From the NCBI RefSeq assembly GCF_003071065.1, contig NZ_QCXX01000001.1, positions 434,001 to 498,000 of the forward strand: a stretch of DNA of 64,000 nucleotides. The letters are read 5' to 3'. The translations under genes and the position numbers were made by a program. Position 1 is the stretch's first letter. Every line of letters begins with the position of its first letter. Shown piece after piece: positions 34,370 to 42,865 of this stretch. Source of the DNA: Sphingobacterium athyrii (GTDB lineage: Bacteria > Bacteroidota > Bacteroidia > Sphingobacteriales > Sphingobacteriaceae). Below the pieces are notes generated by a model that had not been told where the DNA came from, ran no database searches, and saw only the letters and a program-made list of their open reading frames with translations.

Positions 34370-37300
34370 TTAGTACTCCCATTCACTTTCATCCAGCTCA
34401 CGGCCATTCAATCTTTCGTGGAAGTACTGAAATACCACAAAGAGTACAGGGGTTAGGAATATCCCTAATACTGTCCCCACCAGCATGCCAAAAATGGCAG
34501 CATAGCCAATGGAATGATTACCCATTGCTGAAGGTCCTACAACAAAAACGAGCGGCACAATTCCCGTAATAAAAGCCAATGACGTCATTAAGATAGGTCT
34601 TAGCCGCGCTTTTGCACCTTCTACCGCTGCCGCAATCAAGCTCTTTCCGGCTTTTCGGCGCTGGCTTGAAAACTCGACAATCAGAATTCCATTCTTTGCC
34701 AGTAGCCCAATGAGCATCACCATAGCAATCTGTACATAGATATTATTTGCAATTCCGGCCATACCAATTCCGATGAACACGCCTGATAATCCCACAGGAA
34801 TGGAGAGCAGTACGGAAAAAGGTAATATGTAGCTTTCATATTGTGCAGATAACAAGAAATAAACAAATACAATACAGAGCACAAAAATTATTGTAGTCTG
34901 TGATGTCGCCATGTTTTCTTCGCGGCTCATGCCTTTGTAATCGAAGGTATAACCTGGTGGGAGCAGCTGCTTGGCTACCTCCTGGATAGCTGACATCGCC
35001 TGCCCCGTACTATATCCCGGAGCGGGCATTACCGTAAGGTTTGATGCATTGAATAAGTTAAAACGCTCCACCACCTCGGGTCCGGTAACGGGCTGGATAC
35101 TCACTAACGTACTGATCGGGATCATGTCCTGCCGGCTATTTTTCACAAACACCCCCTGCAATGATTTTTCATCTGTCCGGGATTCCGGAGTTGCCTGTAC
35201 CAGTACACGATAATATTTACCGAAGCGATTAAAGTCCGAAGCCTGTATGCTGCCGTAATATCCTTGCATAACGCCAAGTACATCACTAACAGCCACACCG
35301 AGCTGTGCGGCTTTCGCTTCGTCCACAGCAACTTCGTATTGTGGGTAGGAAACATCAAAAGTAGTAAAGGCCATGGCAATCTCCGGTCTTTGCATCAATG
35401 CGCCCATCATGCCATAGGATATGTTGCCAAGTTTTTGCAATTCCGCATTTGTTCTGTCCTGTAAAACCAGCTCCATACCACTCGAATTACCAAATCCGTC
35501 TACCGTAGGTGTGTTTAATACAAGAAAGTTCGCTCGTTTATCCTGCGCAAGCATCCCCTGCAGCTCGCCCATAATCGCTCCGAGATTGTGCACTTCGCCA
35601 CGTTCTTTTTCAGCTTTCAGGCGAATAAAGAAAGTACCGGCAGCGGAAGACATTGCTCCGGTAAATAGACTTAAGCCATTCACGGAGATTACCTCACGAA
35701 CTGCGGGATGCGCCATCAACTTGTTTTCGGTATCGGACATCAGCACGGTGGTCCGATCTTTAGACGTTCCGGCAGCCAGGTTGGCCGTCACAATGATAAA
35801 CGACTGATCTTCATCCGGGATAAAACCTTTTGGAGTATTCATGGAGTACCAGGCAAACAAGCCACCAAACACAGCCAAAAGTAAAAATGCGATCCACTTG
35901 CGTTTGATCATCGTTAGAATTGCTTTTCCATAACGAAAAGTAAGTTTATCAAAACCCGCATTAAATCCGGCAAAAAAACGTTGTTTGAATGTAACCTTAT
36001 GATTTTCATGCGAATGATCCACATGGGTTTTCAATAAGATTGCACATAAGGCCGGACTCAGTGTCAGGGCATTTACGGCTGAAATGACAATTGCGATCGC
36101 CAATGTCAACGCGAATTGCTGATAAAACAAACCTGTGGAACCGTCCATAAATGCTACCGGGACAAATACTGCGGACATCACCAGCGTAATCGAAACAATA
36201 GCACCCGAAATTTCCCCCATGGCAGACATCGTAGCGGCTTTGGCATTTAGTTTTCGCCGTTCCATTTTGGCATGTACGGCTTCGACAACAACAATGGCAT
36301 CATCGACAACAATTCCGATTGCGAGTACCAAGGCGAAAAGCGTCAGTATATTAATTGAAAACCCAAATATTTTCATAAAGAAAAATGTCCCTACAATGGA
36401 AACCGGAACGGCGATGGCCGGAATCAAAGTCGAACGAAAATCTTGTAAGAATATAAATACCACGATAAATACCAAAATAAAGGCTTCGATCAGGGTTTTA
36501 ATGACCTGCTCAATCGACTGATCCAGTGATTCTTTGGTTGCATATGGTATTTTGTACTCCATCGTTCCCGGAAAAGATTTCTGCAGTTCTTCCATGCGCT
36601 TTTGCAATGCAATTTGTACCTCATTGGCATTTGATCCGCTCATCTGGAAAATTGCCATGGTGACGGCAGGTTTCTTGTTATAGTTGGATGCCACGGTATA
36701 GCTATAAGCTGCAAATTCAACTTTGGCAACATCTTTCAGACGCAATACCGAACCATCGTTCTGCGCCCGAATAACAATATCTTCATATTGCCGAGGTTCG
36801 GTGAATTTCCCCTTATAGCGCATCACGTACTCTTTCACCTCTGTGCTCTGCTCACCAAACCTACCTGGAGCTGCTTCCAGATTTTGGGACTGGATGGCGC
36901 GCGACACATCACTTGGTGTCAGGTTGTAGCTATTCAGTTTATTTGGATCTAACCATACGCGCATGGCGTAGTCCTTATTTCCATATACCATTGCGTCGCC
37001 TACTCCTTTGATACGCTTAAGCTCGGGTACTACATTTATTTTGCTGTAGTTTTCGAGAAAGAGATCATCCATGGTACCATCTTTACTTGTCAGCGTGACC
37101 ATCGCAATCATGCTATTTTGACGTTTTAAGGTGGTGATTCCACTTTGGATCACTTCTGCCGGCAGCTGGTTGGTCACCTGCGCGACACGGTTCTGAACAT
37201 TGATAGCAGCCTGATCCGGATCGGTACCTAATTTGAAGATTACCGTAATATTTAATGTACCGTCATTGCTTGCCGTTGATGAAATATAATCCATATTTTC

Positions 37301-37516
37301 AACCCCATTAATAGCGTTTTCAATGGGTGGGGCGACGGAACGTGCGATTGTTTCGGCATTTGCACCGGGATACACAGCGGTCACCATAACAGTAGGTGGG
37401 GCAATATCGGGAAATTTGGTAATGGGCAGGCTGAGCATACCGACAACACCGAGAATGACCAATAAAACAGAAATCACGGTGGCCAATACCGGTCGTTTAA
37501 TTATTTTTTTTAACAT
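34370..37516 (-). CDS. RND multidrug efflux permease (HAE1/AcrB-like)
   Basis: A 1048-residue proton-driven inner-membrane pump, usual length. It begins LKKIIKRPVLATVISVLLVILGVVGMLSLP with the first helix at about residues 10-30. The proton-relay aspartates lie in TM4, GIVVDDAIVVVEAVH. Also visible are the porter-domain start FPDIAPPTVMVTAVYPGANAE, the central repeat FIPDEDQSF, and late motifs LAKNGILIVEFSSQRR and RLRPILMTSLAFITGIVPL. It is the second gene of the operon MFP-RND-OMF-B-A. Substrate range cannot be deduced; HAE1 members export hydrophobic drugs, dyes and detergents. Confidence 0.95.
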   Translation of the reverse strand: MLKKIIKRPVLATVISVLLVILGVVGMLSLPITKFPDIAPPTVMVTAVYPGANAETIARSVAPPIENAINGVENMDYISSTASNDGTLNITVIFKLGTDPDQAAINVQNRVAQVTNQLPAEVIQSGITTLKRQNSMIAMVTLTSKDGTMDDLFLENYSKINVVPELKRIKGVGDAMVYGNKDYAMRVWLDPNKLNSYNLTPSDVSRAIQSQNLEAAPGRFGEQSTEVKEYVMRYKGKFTEPRQYEDIVIRAQNDGSVLRLKDVAKVEFAAYSYTVASNYNKKPAVTMAIFQMSGSNANEVQIALQKRMEELQKSFPGTMEYKIPYATKESLDQSIEQVIKTLIEAFILVFIVVFIFLQDFRSTLIPAIAVPVSIVGTFFFMKIFGFSINILTLFALVLAIGIVVDDAIVVVEAVHAKMERRKLNAKAATMSAMGEISGAIVSITLVMSAVFVPVAFMDGSTGLFYQQFALTLAIAIVISAVNALTLSPALCAILLKTHVDHSHENHKVTFKQRFFAGFNAGFDKLTFRYGKAILTMIKRKWIAFLLLAVFGGLFAWYSMNTPKGFIPDEDQSFIIVTANLAAGTSKDRTTVLMSDTENKLMAHPAVREVISVNGLSLFTGAMSSAAGTFFIRLKAEKERGEVHNLGAIMGELQGMLAQDKRANFLVLNTPTVDGFGNSSGMELVLQDRTNAELQKLGNISYGMMGALMQRPEIAMAFTTFDVSYPQYEVAVDEAKAAQLGVAVSDVLGVMQGYYGSIQASDFNRFGKYYRVLVQATPESRTDEKSLQGVFVKNSRQDMIPISTLVSIQPVTGPEVVERFNLFNASNLTVMPAPGYSTGQAMSAIQEVAKQLLPPGYTFDYKGMSREENMATSQTTIIFVLCIVFVYFLLSAQYESYILPFSVLLSIPVGLSGVFIGIGMAGIANNIYVQIAMVMLIGLLAKNGILIVEFSSQRRKAGKSLIAAAVEGAKARLRPILMTSLAFITGIVPLVFVVGPSAMGNHSIGYAAIFGMLVGTVLGIFLTPVLFVVFQYFHERLNGRELDESEWEY

Positions 37517-37528
37517 GAAATTGCTGCT

Positions 37529-38674
37529 TTATTTTTTGTTTTGAGTTTGCTTTTGTGCTGTAACCGGCATTCCGGGCTGCAGACGTTCGAATCCTTGTGC
37601 GATATAACGGTCGCCCTGTTTTAATCCTTCGCGAATGATAAAATTATCTTCAGATTTTCCTGAAATAGCCACGGGTATCTGTACGACTTTATTTTCCTTA
37701 TCGACGGTATAGGCAAAGACCTTATCTTGGTAAGTCACTGTCGACGCGATAGGTAATAATGGCATTTCCTTCAATTGTTGAACCATCACAATTTTTCCGG
37801 TGTTACCACTGCGCAGCGCAGCATTGGGATTATCAAATTTGGCACGGAAGGTAATCGAACCCGTATTCTTATTGAACTGACCTTCAACGGCATCTATTCG
37901 CCCTTTTGTGGCATACTCTTGTCCGTCCGATAATAATAGTGCAACGGGCGCTGCATTTTGCAGTTTCTCGGCCACAGTACTTCCGGTATGCTCGCGTTGA
38001 AATCGCACGAAATCACGCTCACTCAAGCTAAAATAGGCATATACCTGATGATTATCCGAAACGACTGTAATGGCTTCCTGATTTGTCGTAGACAGCAAAC
38101 TTCCCAAACGATAGTTGAAGCGACCGATATAGCCATTCACAGGCGATTTGATCACCGAAAAATCCAGATTGATCTGTGCCGAAGCTATCGCTGATCTGGC
38201 CTGTGCCACAGACGCATTTGCGGCGGCATAGCTCGCCTGAGCCTCTTGCATCTGGATATCCGAAACAATCCGGCTTTTGGTCAGCTCCGTTTTTCGATCT
38301 AATTCAATTTTAGCAGTCAGTAGATTTGATTCAGCAACAGCCAATGCAGCCTTTGCATTGGTCAACTGCTCGCGGAAGATCCGATCTTCAATTTTGAATA
38401 GCGTCTGTCCGGCGCGAACATAGTCCCCTTCATCTACGAATATTTTCTGGAGATAACCGTTCACCTGGGGCCGTATTTCTATATTGGAAAGGCCTTCAAT
38501 GGCACTAGCATATTCATTTCGAATCGTTGCATCGCCCGTTGTCACAGTATCAAAAAGTACCTCCGCAGGTCCCTGCTGATATCCGTCCCCCTGCCGTTTA
38601 CCCGTACAGCTGGATAATAATACCAGCGCAATAAACAAGTTCGTGGTGCGTTTTTTAACGACATTTTGCTTCAT
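37529..38674 (-). CDS. RND efflux periplasmic adaptor (AcrA-like)
   Basis: A 381-residue membrane-fusion protein, first gene of the efflux operon. A lipoprotein signal ends LVLLSSC with cysteine at about 23. The order is membrane-proximal domain, lipoyl half (YLQKIFVDEGDYVRAGQTLFKIED), alpha-helical hairpin rich in Ala (AAYAAANASVAQARSAIASAQINL), lipoyl half (VIKSPVNGYIGRFNYRLG) and beta-barrel (GRIDAVEGQFNKNTGSI). It bridges the inner-membrane pump and the outer channel. Upstream, the direct repeats at 38741-38773 are a candidate operator for the AraC-type gene next door. Confidence 0.94.
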   Translation of the reverse strand: MKQNVVKKRTTNLFIALVLLSSCTGKRQGDGYQQGPAEVLFDTVTTGDATIRNEYASAIEGLSNIEIRPQVNGYLQKIFVDEGDYVRAGQTLFKIEDRIFREQLTNAKAALAVAESNLLTAKIELDRKTELTKSRIVSDIQMQEAQASYAAANASVAQARSAIASAQINLDFSVIKSPVNGYIGRFNYRLGSLLSTTNQEAITVVSDNHQVYAYFSLSERDFVRFQREHTGSTVAEKLQNAAPVALLLSDGQEYATKGRIDAVEGQFNKNTGSITFRAKFDNPNAALRSGNTGKIVMVQQLKEMPLLPIASTVTYQDKVFAYTVDKENKVVQIPVAISGKSEDNFIIREGLKQGDRYIAQGFERLQPGMPVTAQKQTQNKK

Positions 38675-38740
38675 AATGGATTTTGCTTTTAATTATATGT
38701 GTAGCAAAAGTCCAAAAAAACCGAAGTCTAAATTCGGCGC

Positions 38741-38773
38741 AAAGACGCCAAAATTTGTTTAAAAGACGCCAAA
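38741..38773. promoter_or_regulatory. Direct repeats, candidate AraC-type operator of the efflux operon
   Basis: AAAGACGCCAAA occurs at 38741-38752 and 38762-38773, start to start 21 bases, 67-99 bases before the adaptor start codon. AraC-family regulators often bind direct half-sites 21 bases apart. GGCG at 38736-38739 also makes a small inverted repeat with CGCC at 38746-38749. Confidence 0.6.
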
Positions 38774-38790
38774 CAGGATAGCTCAGGCCC

Positions 38791-38840
38791 TAAAAACAAA
38801 GGTGCTTTTACTTTCGTACGCAGTAAAAGCACCTTTGTTT
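38791..38840 (-). terminator. Terminator of the araC-type gene
   Basis: A 19-bp perfect stem (38794-38812 with 38822-38840) and nine-base loop, then TTTTTA on the minus strand. It ends 29 bases downstream of the AraC stop, insulating it from the efflux promoter. Confidence 0.85.
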
Positions 38841-38868
38841 GGATTGCTATTGGAACAGCAAGAATTAC

Positions 38869-39768
38869 TTAAAAAAGGTCGTCCATTTTGTAGTCACTCG
38901 GATTTCTTTCGGTATGTTTTTTGAAAAATTTGCTAAAAACCGTTTGATCTGAAAAATTAAGTAAACAGGCCACCTGACTGATGTTATTTGTCGAGTTTTT
39001 TAAGAGAATTTTTGCCTCGATAAGGAGTACCTGGTTAATAATTTCTTTTGGGGTGCGCGACATGGCTTTCTTGACAACTTTCGTAAGATACTTTCGACTG
39101 ACAAATAAACGATCCGCGTAAAACTGAACGTCGTGATGTTCGACATAATATTCCCGGACAAGTGCAAAAAAAGCACTCGTAATCTCTTCTTCCCGGGAAG
39201 AAAAACTTGCCTGCTGCCGAAAGTTTTTGGAATAGTTCTCAATATCGTACATCAATAAAGAAAAATAATGCCAGATCATCTCATTACTATAATAGACCGT
39301 ATTCTTAAAATCGTTGAGATAAGCTAGTTCCTTAATATAAAATGCCAATCGTCTGTAGAGGTGTTGCTCGCCACGAATGATATAGGAAGGGTTGTTGGAG
39401 AAATTCTTTAACATATCATTTGACCGATAATTAAAGCCGGCATCCGATAGCATATCTATGGAAAAGAAAATTTGCTTTTGCCTGACATCCGCGGAAAAGT
39501 AAATGACTTTGAAAACCTCCTGTGGAACACAAAAAAGAATGTCGCCTTTTTGAAGCTCATATTCATAGTCTCCCACCCGATAATAGGAAATACCCTCCTC
39601 AGCCAACAATACTCCAAAAAAAGAAGCACGATAATGGCAATTGCGTTGAATATGCATATTGTCACTTGTAGACTCTAGCACCATATATTCCTTGCTGCGT
39701 TGCGGAAACAGCAGCTCACGCGTCAAATCCTCCATTTTAAGAGAAATGACGTACTCTTTTTTTTTCAT
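38869..39768 (-). CDS. AraC-family transcriptional regulator (likely efflux regulator)
   Basis: A 299-residue regulator. The N-terminal half is a cupin-like sensing domain (YRVGDYEYELQKGDILFCVPQE). The C-terminal 100 residues hold two helix-turn-helix units, YADRLFVSRKYLTKVVKKAMSRTP and ISQVACLLNFSDQTVFSKFFKKHTERNPSDYK, the AraC signature. It lies directly upstream of the RND operon in the same direction but is separated by its own terminator. The 21-base-spaced repeats in between are a plausible binding site, making it the local activator or repressor. The inducer is unknown. Confidence 0.88.
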   Translation of the reverse strand: MKKKEYVISLKMEDLTRELLFPQRSKEYMVLESTSDNMHIQRNCHYRASFFGVLLAEEGISYYRVGDYEYELQKGDILFCVPQEVFKVIYFSADVRQKQIFFSIDMLSDAGFNYRSNDMLKNFSNNPSYIIRGEQHLYRRLAFYIKELAYLNDFKNTVYYSNEMIWHYFSLLMYDIENYSKNFRQQASFSSREEEITSAFFALVREYYVEHHDVQFYADRLFVSRKYLTKVVKKAMSRTPKEIINQVLLIEAKILLKNSTNNISQVACLLNFSDQTVFSKFFKKHTERNPSDYKMDDLF

Positions 39769-40341
39769 TATGTTGAGTTGGCCTTAAAATAACTTCTATT
39801 GAAGCAATCAAAAATAGCCGATTAAATAGTGTAAAAAATCATATCATGGTCTTGATTTGGAATTTGACAAAAAAGAAATAAAATATATTCGACGATATCA
39901 GAGCTGGAAGTATGGATCATGAACAAAAGCATAAATACCGCCGCCGAATCCTTTAAAAAATATAAGGGGCCTCTCTTGACGAGAAAACCCCCAAATAATA
40001 TATTTTTGTAGGACTAACTAGATTATTCCAATAAGTACGCAATAGTTTGCATAAAAAATGTGTGATGCGGACGTTCTAACGATTCAAGTGGGATGAACAT
40101 CTATATTTAAGTTTGTATTTGATTACGATAATAAAGGTCGATGAATTCTTTCAATAAAAAAGTGACTATCGTCACTTTTCACTTAAATTCTGAAATTATT
40201 TCAAAAAGTATTTCTATCCCACCTGTTAAATGAATTATATAAAGTTCATTCGCTCAATTATATTGTGTAAGATTGCGCATATAGATCGTTATTTAATTTA
40301 GCTTTAAGATTAGTACTTTTGATGTTTAAAGTTTACTGCTA
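39769..40341. other. Intergenic region, 573 bases, between two araC-type genes
   Basis: AT-rich spacer with a 9-bp inverted repeat AAAAGTGAC/GTCACTTTT (40158-40179, four-base centre) and a -7 box TACTTTTG (40314-40321) just before the next gene. No frame of protein-like character, RNA motif or mobile-element end was recognised in the rest. Confidence 0.45.
40158..40179. promoter_or_regulatory. Palindrome of unknown role upstream of an araC-type gene
   Basis: AAAAGTGAC-TATC-GTCACTTTT forms a 22-base inverted repeat 160 bases ahead of the TTG start at 40342. It could be an operator or an RNA hairpin; no T tract follows. Confidence 0.4.
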
Positions 40342-41193
40342 TTGAAAACAATAAAATTCCATAAGGGCGAATGCGGTGTTGAATTTCTATTAAACGTACT
40401 AAATCAACAGGAAACGGACTATACACATCGCGAGACCTATCATAAAGACTTTTTTGAAATTTTGTTTTTCAAAAAGGCTAAGGGACGTTTGCGATTGAAT
40501 CAGGAAGTCATCGAATTAACGGACAACAACATTATTTTTATTTCCGCCTTTCAGAAACATACCTTCGAACTGGATCCTACGCATCTGGAATTTACCACAT
40601 TGATTTTTCAGGAAGATTTTCTCAATGAATTTTTCGCAGATAAGCTTTTTACGTATCGCCTACTGTATTTCTATCAGTCACACCATACTGTAAAAATAGC
40701 AGCTGATGATGTACATCTATCTAAATTCTATACGCTGCTGGCGGAAATAAAATCAGAGCTTGTTCAAACACAAGCAGACAGTGCACATATTATACGCTCT
40801 TTGCTTTATTATTTACTCCAGACCTTGAATCGAAAATATGCCCGATTGAATGGACTTTCTATACAAAAGCCTGAGAATAATTTTGCGTATCAGTTCAGGA
40901 TGTTACTCGAACAGCATATTCAACAGAAACAGCGGATTAAAGACTATACCGCACTGATGGGCGTTAGCCGGATCACATTGAATCATGCTGTTAAGGCACA
41001 ATTCAATACCACGGCGACACAATTACTCAAACAACGATTATTATTTGAAGTGCAGGAGTTGCTGATACATTCAGGCAAGTCAATCAGTGAAATTGCCTTT
41101 GATCTGAATTTTTCTGAGCCTAATCACCTGATGCGTTTTTTTAAGGCTCAGACAGGCAAAACCATCAGTGCATTTATCAAGGAACTTCGGTAA
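40342..41193 (+). CDS. AraC-family transcriptional regulator
   Basis: A 283-residue regulator. The only suitable start is TTG at 40342, giving MKTIKFHKGECG. A -7 box TACTTTTG ends 20 bases before it. The N-terminal domain is cupin-like (FFEILFFKKAKGRLRLNQ, then NNIIFISAFQKHTFEL), without a known ligand motif. The C-terminus carries the double helix-turn-helix, YTALMGVSRITLNHAVKAQF and ISEIAFDLNFSEPNHLMRFFKAQTGKTISAF. It is convergent with an isochorismatase-like gene and has no obvious target beside it other than that gene. Confidence 0.87.
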   Translation: MKTIKFHKGECGVEFLLNVLNQQETDYTHRETYHKDFFEILFFKKAKGRLRLNQEVIELTDNNIIFISAFQKHTFELDPTHLEFTTLIFQEDFLNEFFADKLFTYRLLYFYQSHHTVKIAADDVHLSKFYTLLAEIKSELVQTQADSAHIIRSLLYYLLQTLNRKYARLNGLSIQKPENNFAYQFRMLLEQHIQQKQRIKDYTALMGVSRITLNHAVKAQFNTTATQLLKQRLLFEVQELLIHSGKSISEIAFDLNFSEPNHLMRFFKAQTGKTISAFIKELR

Positions 41194-41239
41194 AAGATTT
41201 ATGACCGGTTGTCCCGAGCCGATAATCTCTACGAATTAT

Positions 41240-41281
41240 AAAAAAGCTGACAGTAAGCAACATTGCTATAAACTGTCAGCT
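41240..41281 (-). terminator. Terminator between araC-type and isochorismatase-like genes
   Basis: AGCTGACAGT (41245-41254) pairs with ACTGTCAGCT (41272-41281). On the minus strand a TTTT run follows, so it ends the isochorismatase-like gene; it can also act on the convergent plus-strand gene. Confidence 0.78.
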
Positions 41282-41289
41282 GAGATCAT

Positions 41290-41844
41290 TTAATTGTGCG
41301 CCAGGTATGTTTCCGTCGTCTGAATCTGCGCATAGAAGAATTCTAATGCTGCGAGAAAGGCATGCTGTACATCCTCAGCTTTCACCGTAACATCATTAAT
41401 TTCTAGGTCACGTGTTGCACAGGCATCCCCTATTACTGTACATGCAAAACCAAAATCAACCGCTGCCCGCGTTGTGGCATCAATACACATGTGCGTCATC
41501 ATACCTACAACAACGAGTTCAGTAATTTGATTGTTTTTCAGATAATCTAAGAGTTCAGTTTCCCTAAAACTATTTGGAAAGTGTTTTTTGATCACTTTCT
41601 CTCCCACTAGCGGTTTAACGCTGGAGTGGATATCAACAGCAACTGTACCTGCTATAAAAAATGGCATTTTTGCAGGATCGGGAGAGATATGCTGAATATG
41701 GATAATCGGTGCATCTCTTTCTCTAAAATGATTAATTATTTTTCCGGCATTTAGACTTGCTGCGATAGGGTTTACAAGTTCCATTCCGCCATTTTCAAAA
41801 TATTCATTTTGAATGTCTATCACAATTAACGCTGTAGTATTCAT
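41290..41844 (-). CDS. Isochorismatase-family cysteine hydrolase
   Basis: A 184-residue cytosolic hydrolase. The catalytic triad of the family is visible: Asp in ALIVIDIQNEYF, Lys in EKVIKKHFPNSF, and Cys in VVGMMTHMCIDATTRAA with the adjacent cis-peptide-type turn. Members hydrolyse amides or vinyl ethers such as nicotinamide, ureidoacrylate or isochorismate. The substrate here is not clear; the sequence is close to the general cysteine hydrolase group found singly in many genomes. It is convergent with the araC-type gene and divergent from the alpha/beta hydrolase. Confidence 0.9.
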   Translation of the reverse strand: MNTTALIVIDIQNEYFENGGMELVNPIAASLNAGKIINHFRERDAPIIHIQHISPDPAKMPFFIAGTVAVDIHSSVKPLVGEKVIKKHFPNSFRETELLDYLKNNQITELVVVGMMTHMCIDATTRAAVDFGFACTVIGDACATRDLEINDVTVKAEDVQHAFLAALEFFYAQIQTTETYLAHN

Positions 41845-41931
41845 CTTTTATATAGTATTATGTTTTCGTTACGACAAAATTAGCGGGTCAACAACAGAGG
41901 CCACTACCAAATATATCCTCGACACTACCAT

Positions 41932-41963
41932 TTTGATAAGGAAAGATGTTTTAGTTATCTTAG
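41932..41963 (+). promoter_or_regulatory. Promoter of the alpha/beta hydrolase gene
   Basis: TTTG (41932-41935), a 20-base spacer and TATCTTAG (41956-41963) match the consensus with one mismatch in the -7 box. Transcription would start near 41970. Confidence 0.5.
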
Positions 41964-42018
41964 CCCCAGGAATAGCCTTTTGGAGGCAACATTAATTCGA
42001 TTAAAAGAAAGAAATATC

Positions 42019-42798
42019 GTGAAAGAATTACTACACAGCAAAATATACGGAGCAGAAAATGGTGGAACACCACTTGTTGTTCTGCATGGCCTTTTTGGTA
42101 TGGCAGACAACTGGGGATCTTTTGGCCGTAGCTTTGGCGAAAAAAGACAGATACATTTGCTTGACCTGCGCAATCACGGTCGAAGTTTCCACAGCGATGG
42201 CATGTCCATTGAGGATATGGTCGAGGATCTAGCCGACTATATTGCTTCGATCGGGTCGAAGAAAATTCTCTTATTGGGCCATTCTCTGGGTGGAAAGGTT
42301 GCCATGCAATTTGCCATTGACCATCCCGAACAGGTTGAAAAGTTGATTATTGCGGATATTGCCCCCAAAGCTTATCCACCACATCACGAAGATATCTTCA
42401 ATGCGCTCTGTGCTGTTGATATCAATAGTATGGACAACAGGAAAGATGTACAGACAAAACTTGAAACTTATCTTGATGATCCGGGAGTGGTTCAATTTCT
42501 GTTAAAAAACGTTTATATTAAAGAAGACCGCAAACTGGGTTGGCGCTTCAATCTAGATGTTCTACAGCAAAAATATGCGGATTTTATCACAATAAGTGTA
42601 AAAGCTGGTATTTACACCGGTCCTACGCTATTTCTGGCGGGCGAAAAATCGCGCTACATTCTTCCTGAAGATAAAGTCAAAATCAAAGAGCAATTTCCAA
42701 ATGTCAGCTTTGAAACGATACCAAACGCCGGACACTGGGTTCAGGCAGAAAACCCACAGGCATTCGACAAATTTGTTGCCGATTTTTTGGAGCAATAA
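42019..42798 (+). CDS. Alpha/beta-fold hydrolase (YbfF-like esterase)
   Basis: A cytosolic esterase of about 259 residues. Motifs in order: VVLHGLFGMADNW (oxyanion region), LDLRNHGRSFH, the nucleophile elbow LLGHSLGGKVAMQF, IADIAPKAYPPH, and the catalytic His in NAGHWVQAE. This matches the YbfF acyl-esterase group. The frame opens with TTG at 41980, but GTG at 42019 (VKELLHSKIYG) aligns better with the usual family N-terminus; either is possible. It is probably a single gene, convergent with the photolyase. The physiological substrate is unknown. Confidence 0.88.
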   Translation: MKELLHSKIYGAENGGTPLVVLHGLFGMADNWGSFGRSFGEKRQIHLLDLRNHGRSFHSDGMSIEDMVEDLADYIASIGSKKILLLGHSLGGKVAMQFAIDHPEQVEKLIIADIAPKAYPPHHEDIFNALCAVDINSMDNRKDVQTKLETYLDDPGVVQFLLKNVYIKEDRKLGWRFNLDVLQQKYADFITISVKAGIYTGPTLFLAGEKSRYILPEDKVKIKEQFPNVSFETIPNAGHWVQAENPQAFDKFVADFLEQ

Positions 42799-42865
42799 AA
42801 ATCTAGTCCTGAGGAGCCCGATCCCAGCTGAACCGATCGTTAAGTTGGGATTGGATTATCCTAAG

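Noticed and set aside
36135..36521. 128-codon plus-strand frame inside the RND pump gene
   Set aside because: Low-complexity Thr/Ala/Ile-rich antisense of conserved membrane helices.
42799..42865. Hairpin between the esterase and photolyase genes
   Set aside because: Only a short, mismatched stem around CCCA/TGGG can be drawn and no T tract follows.
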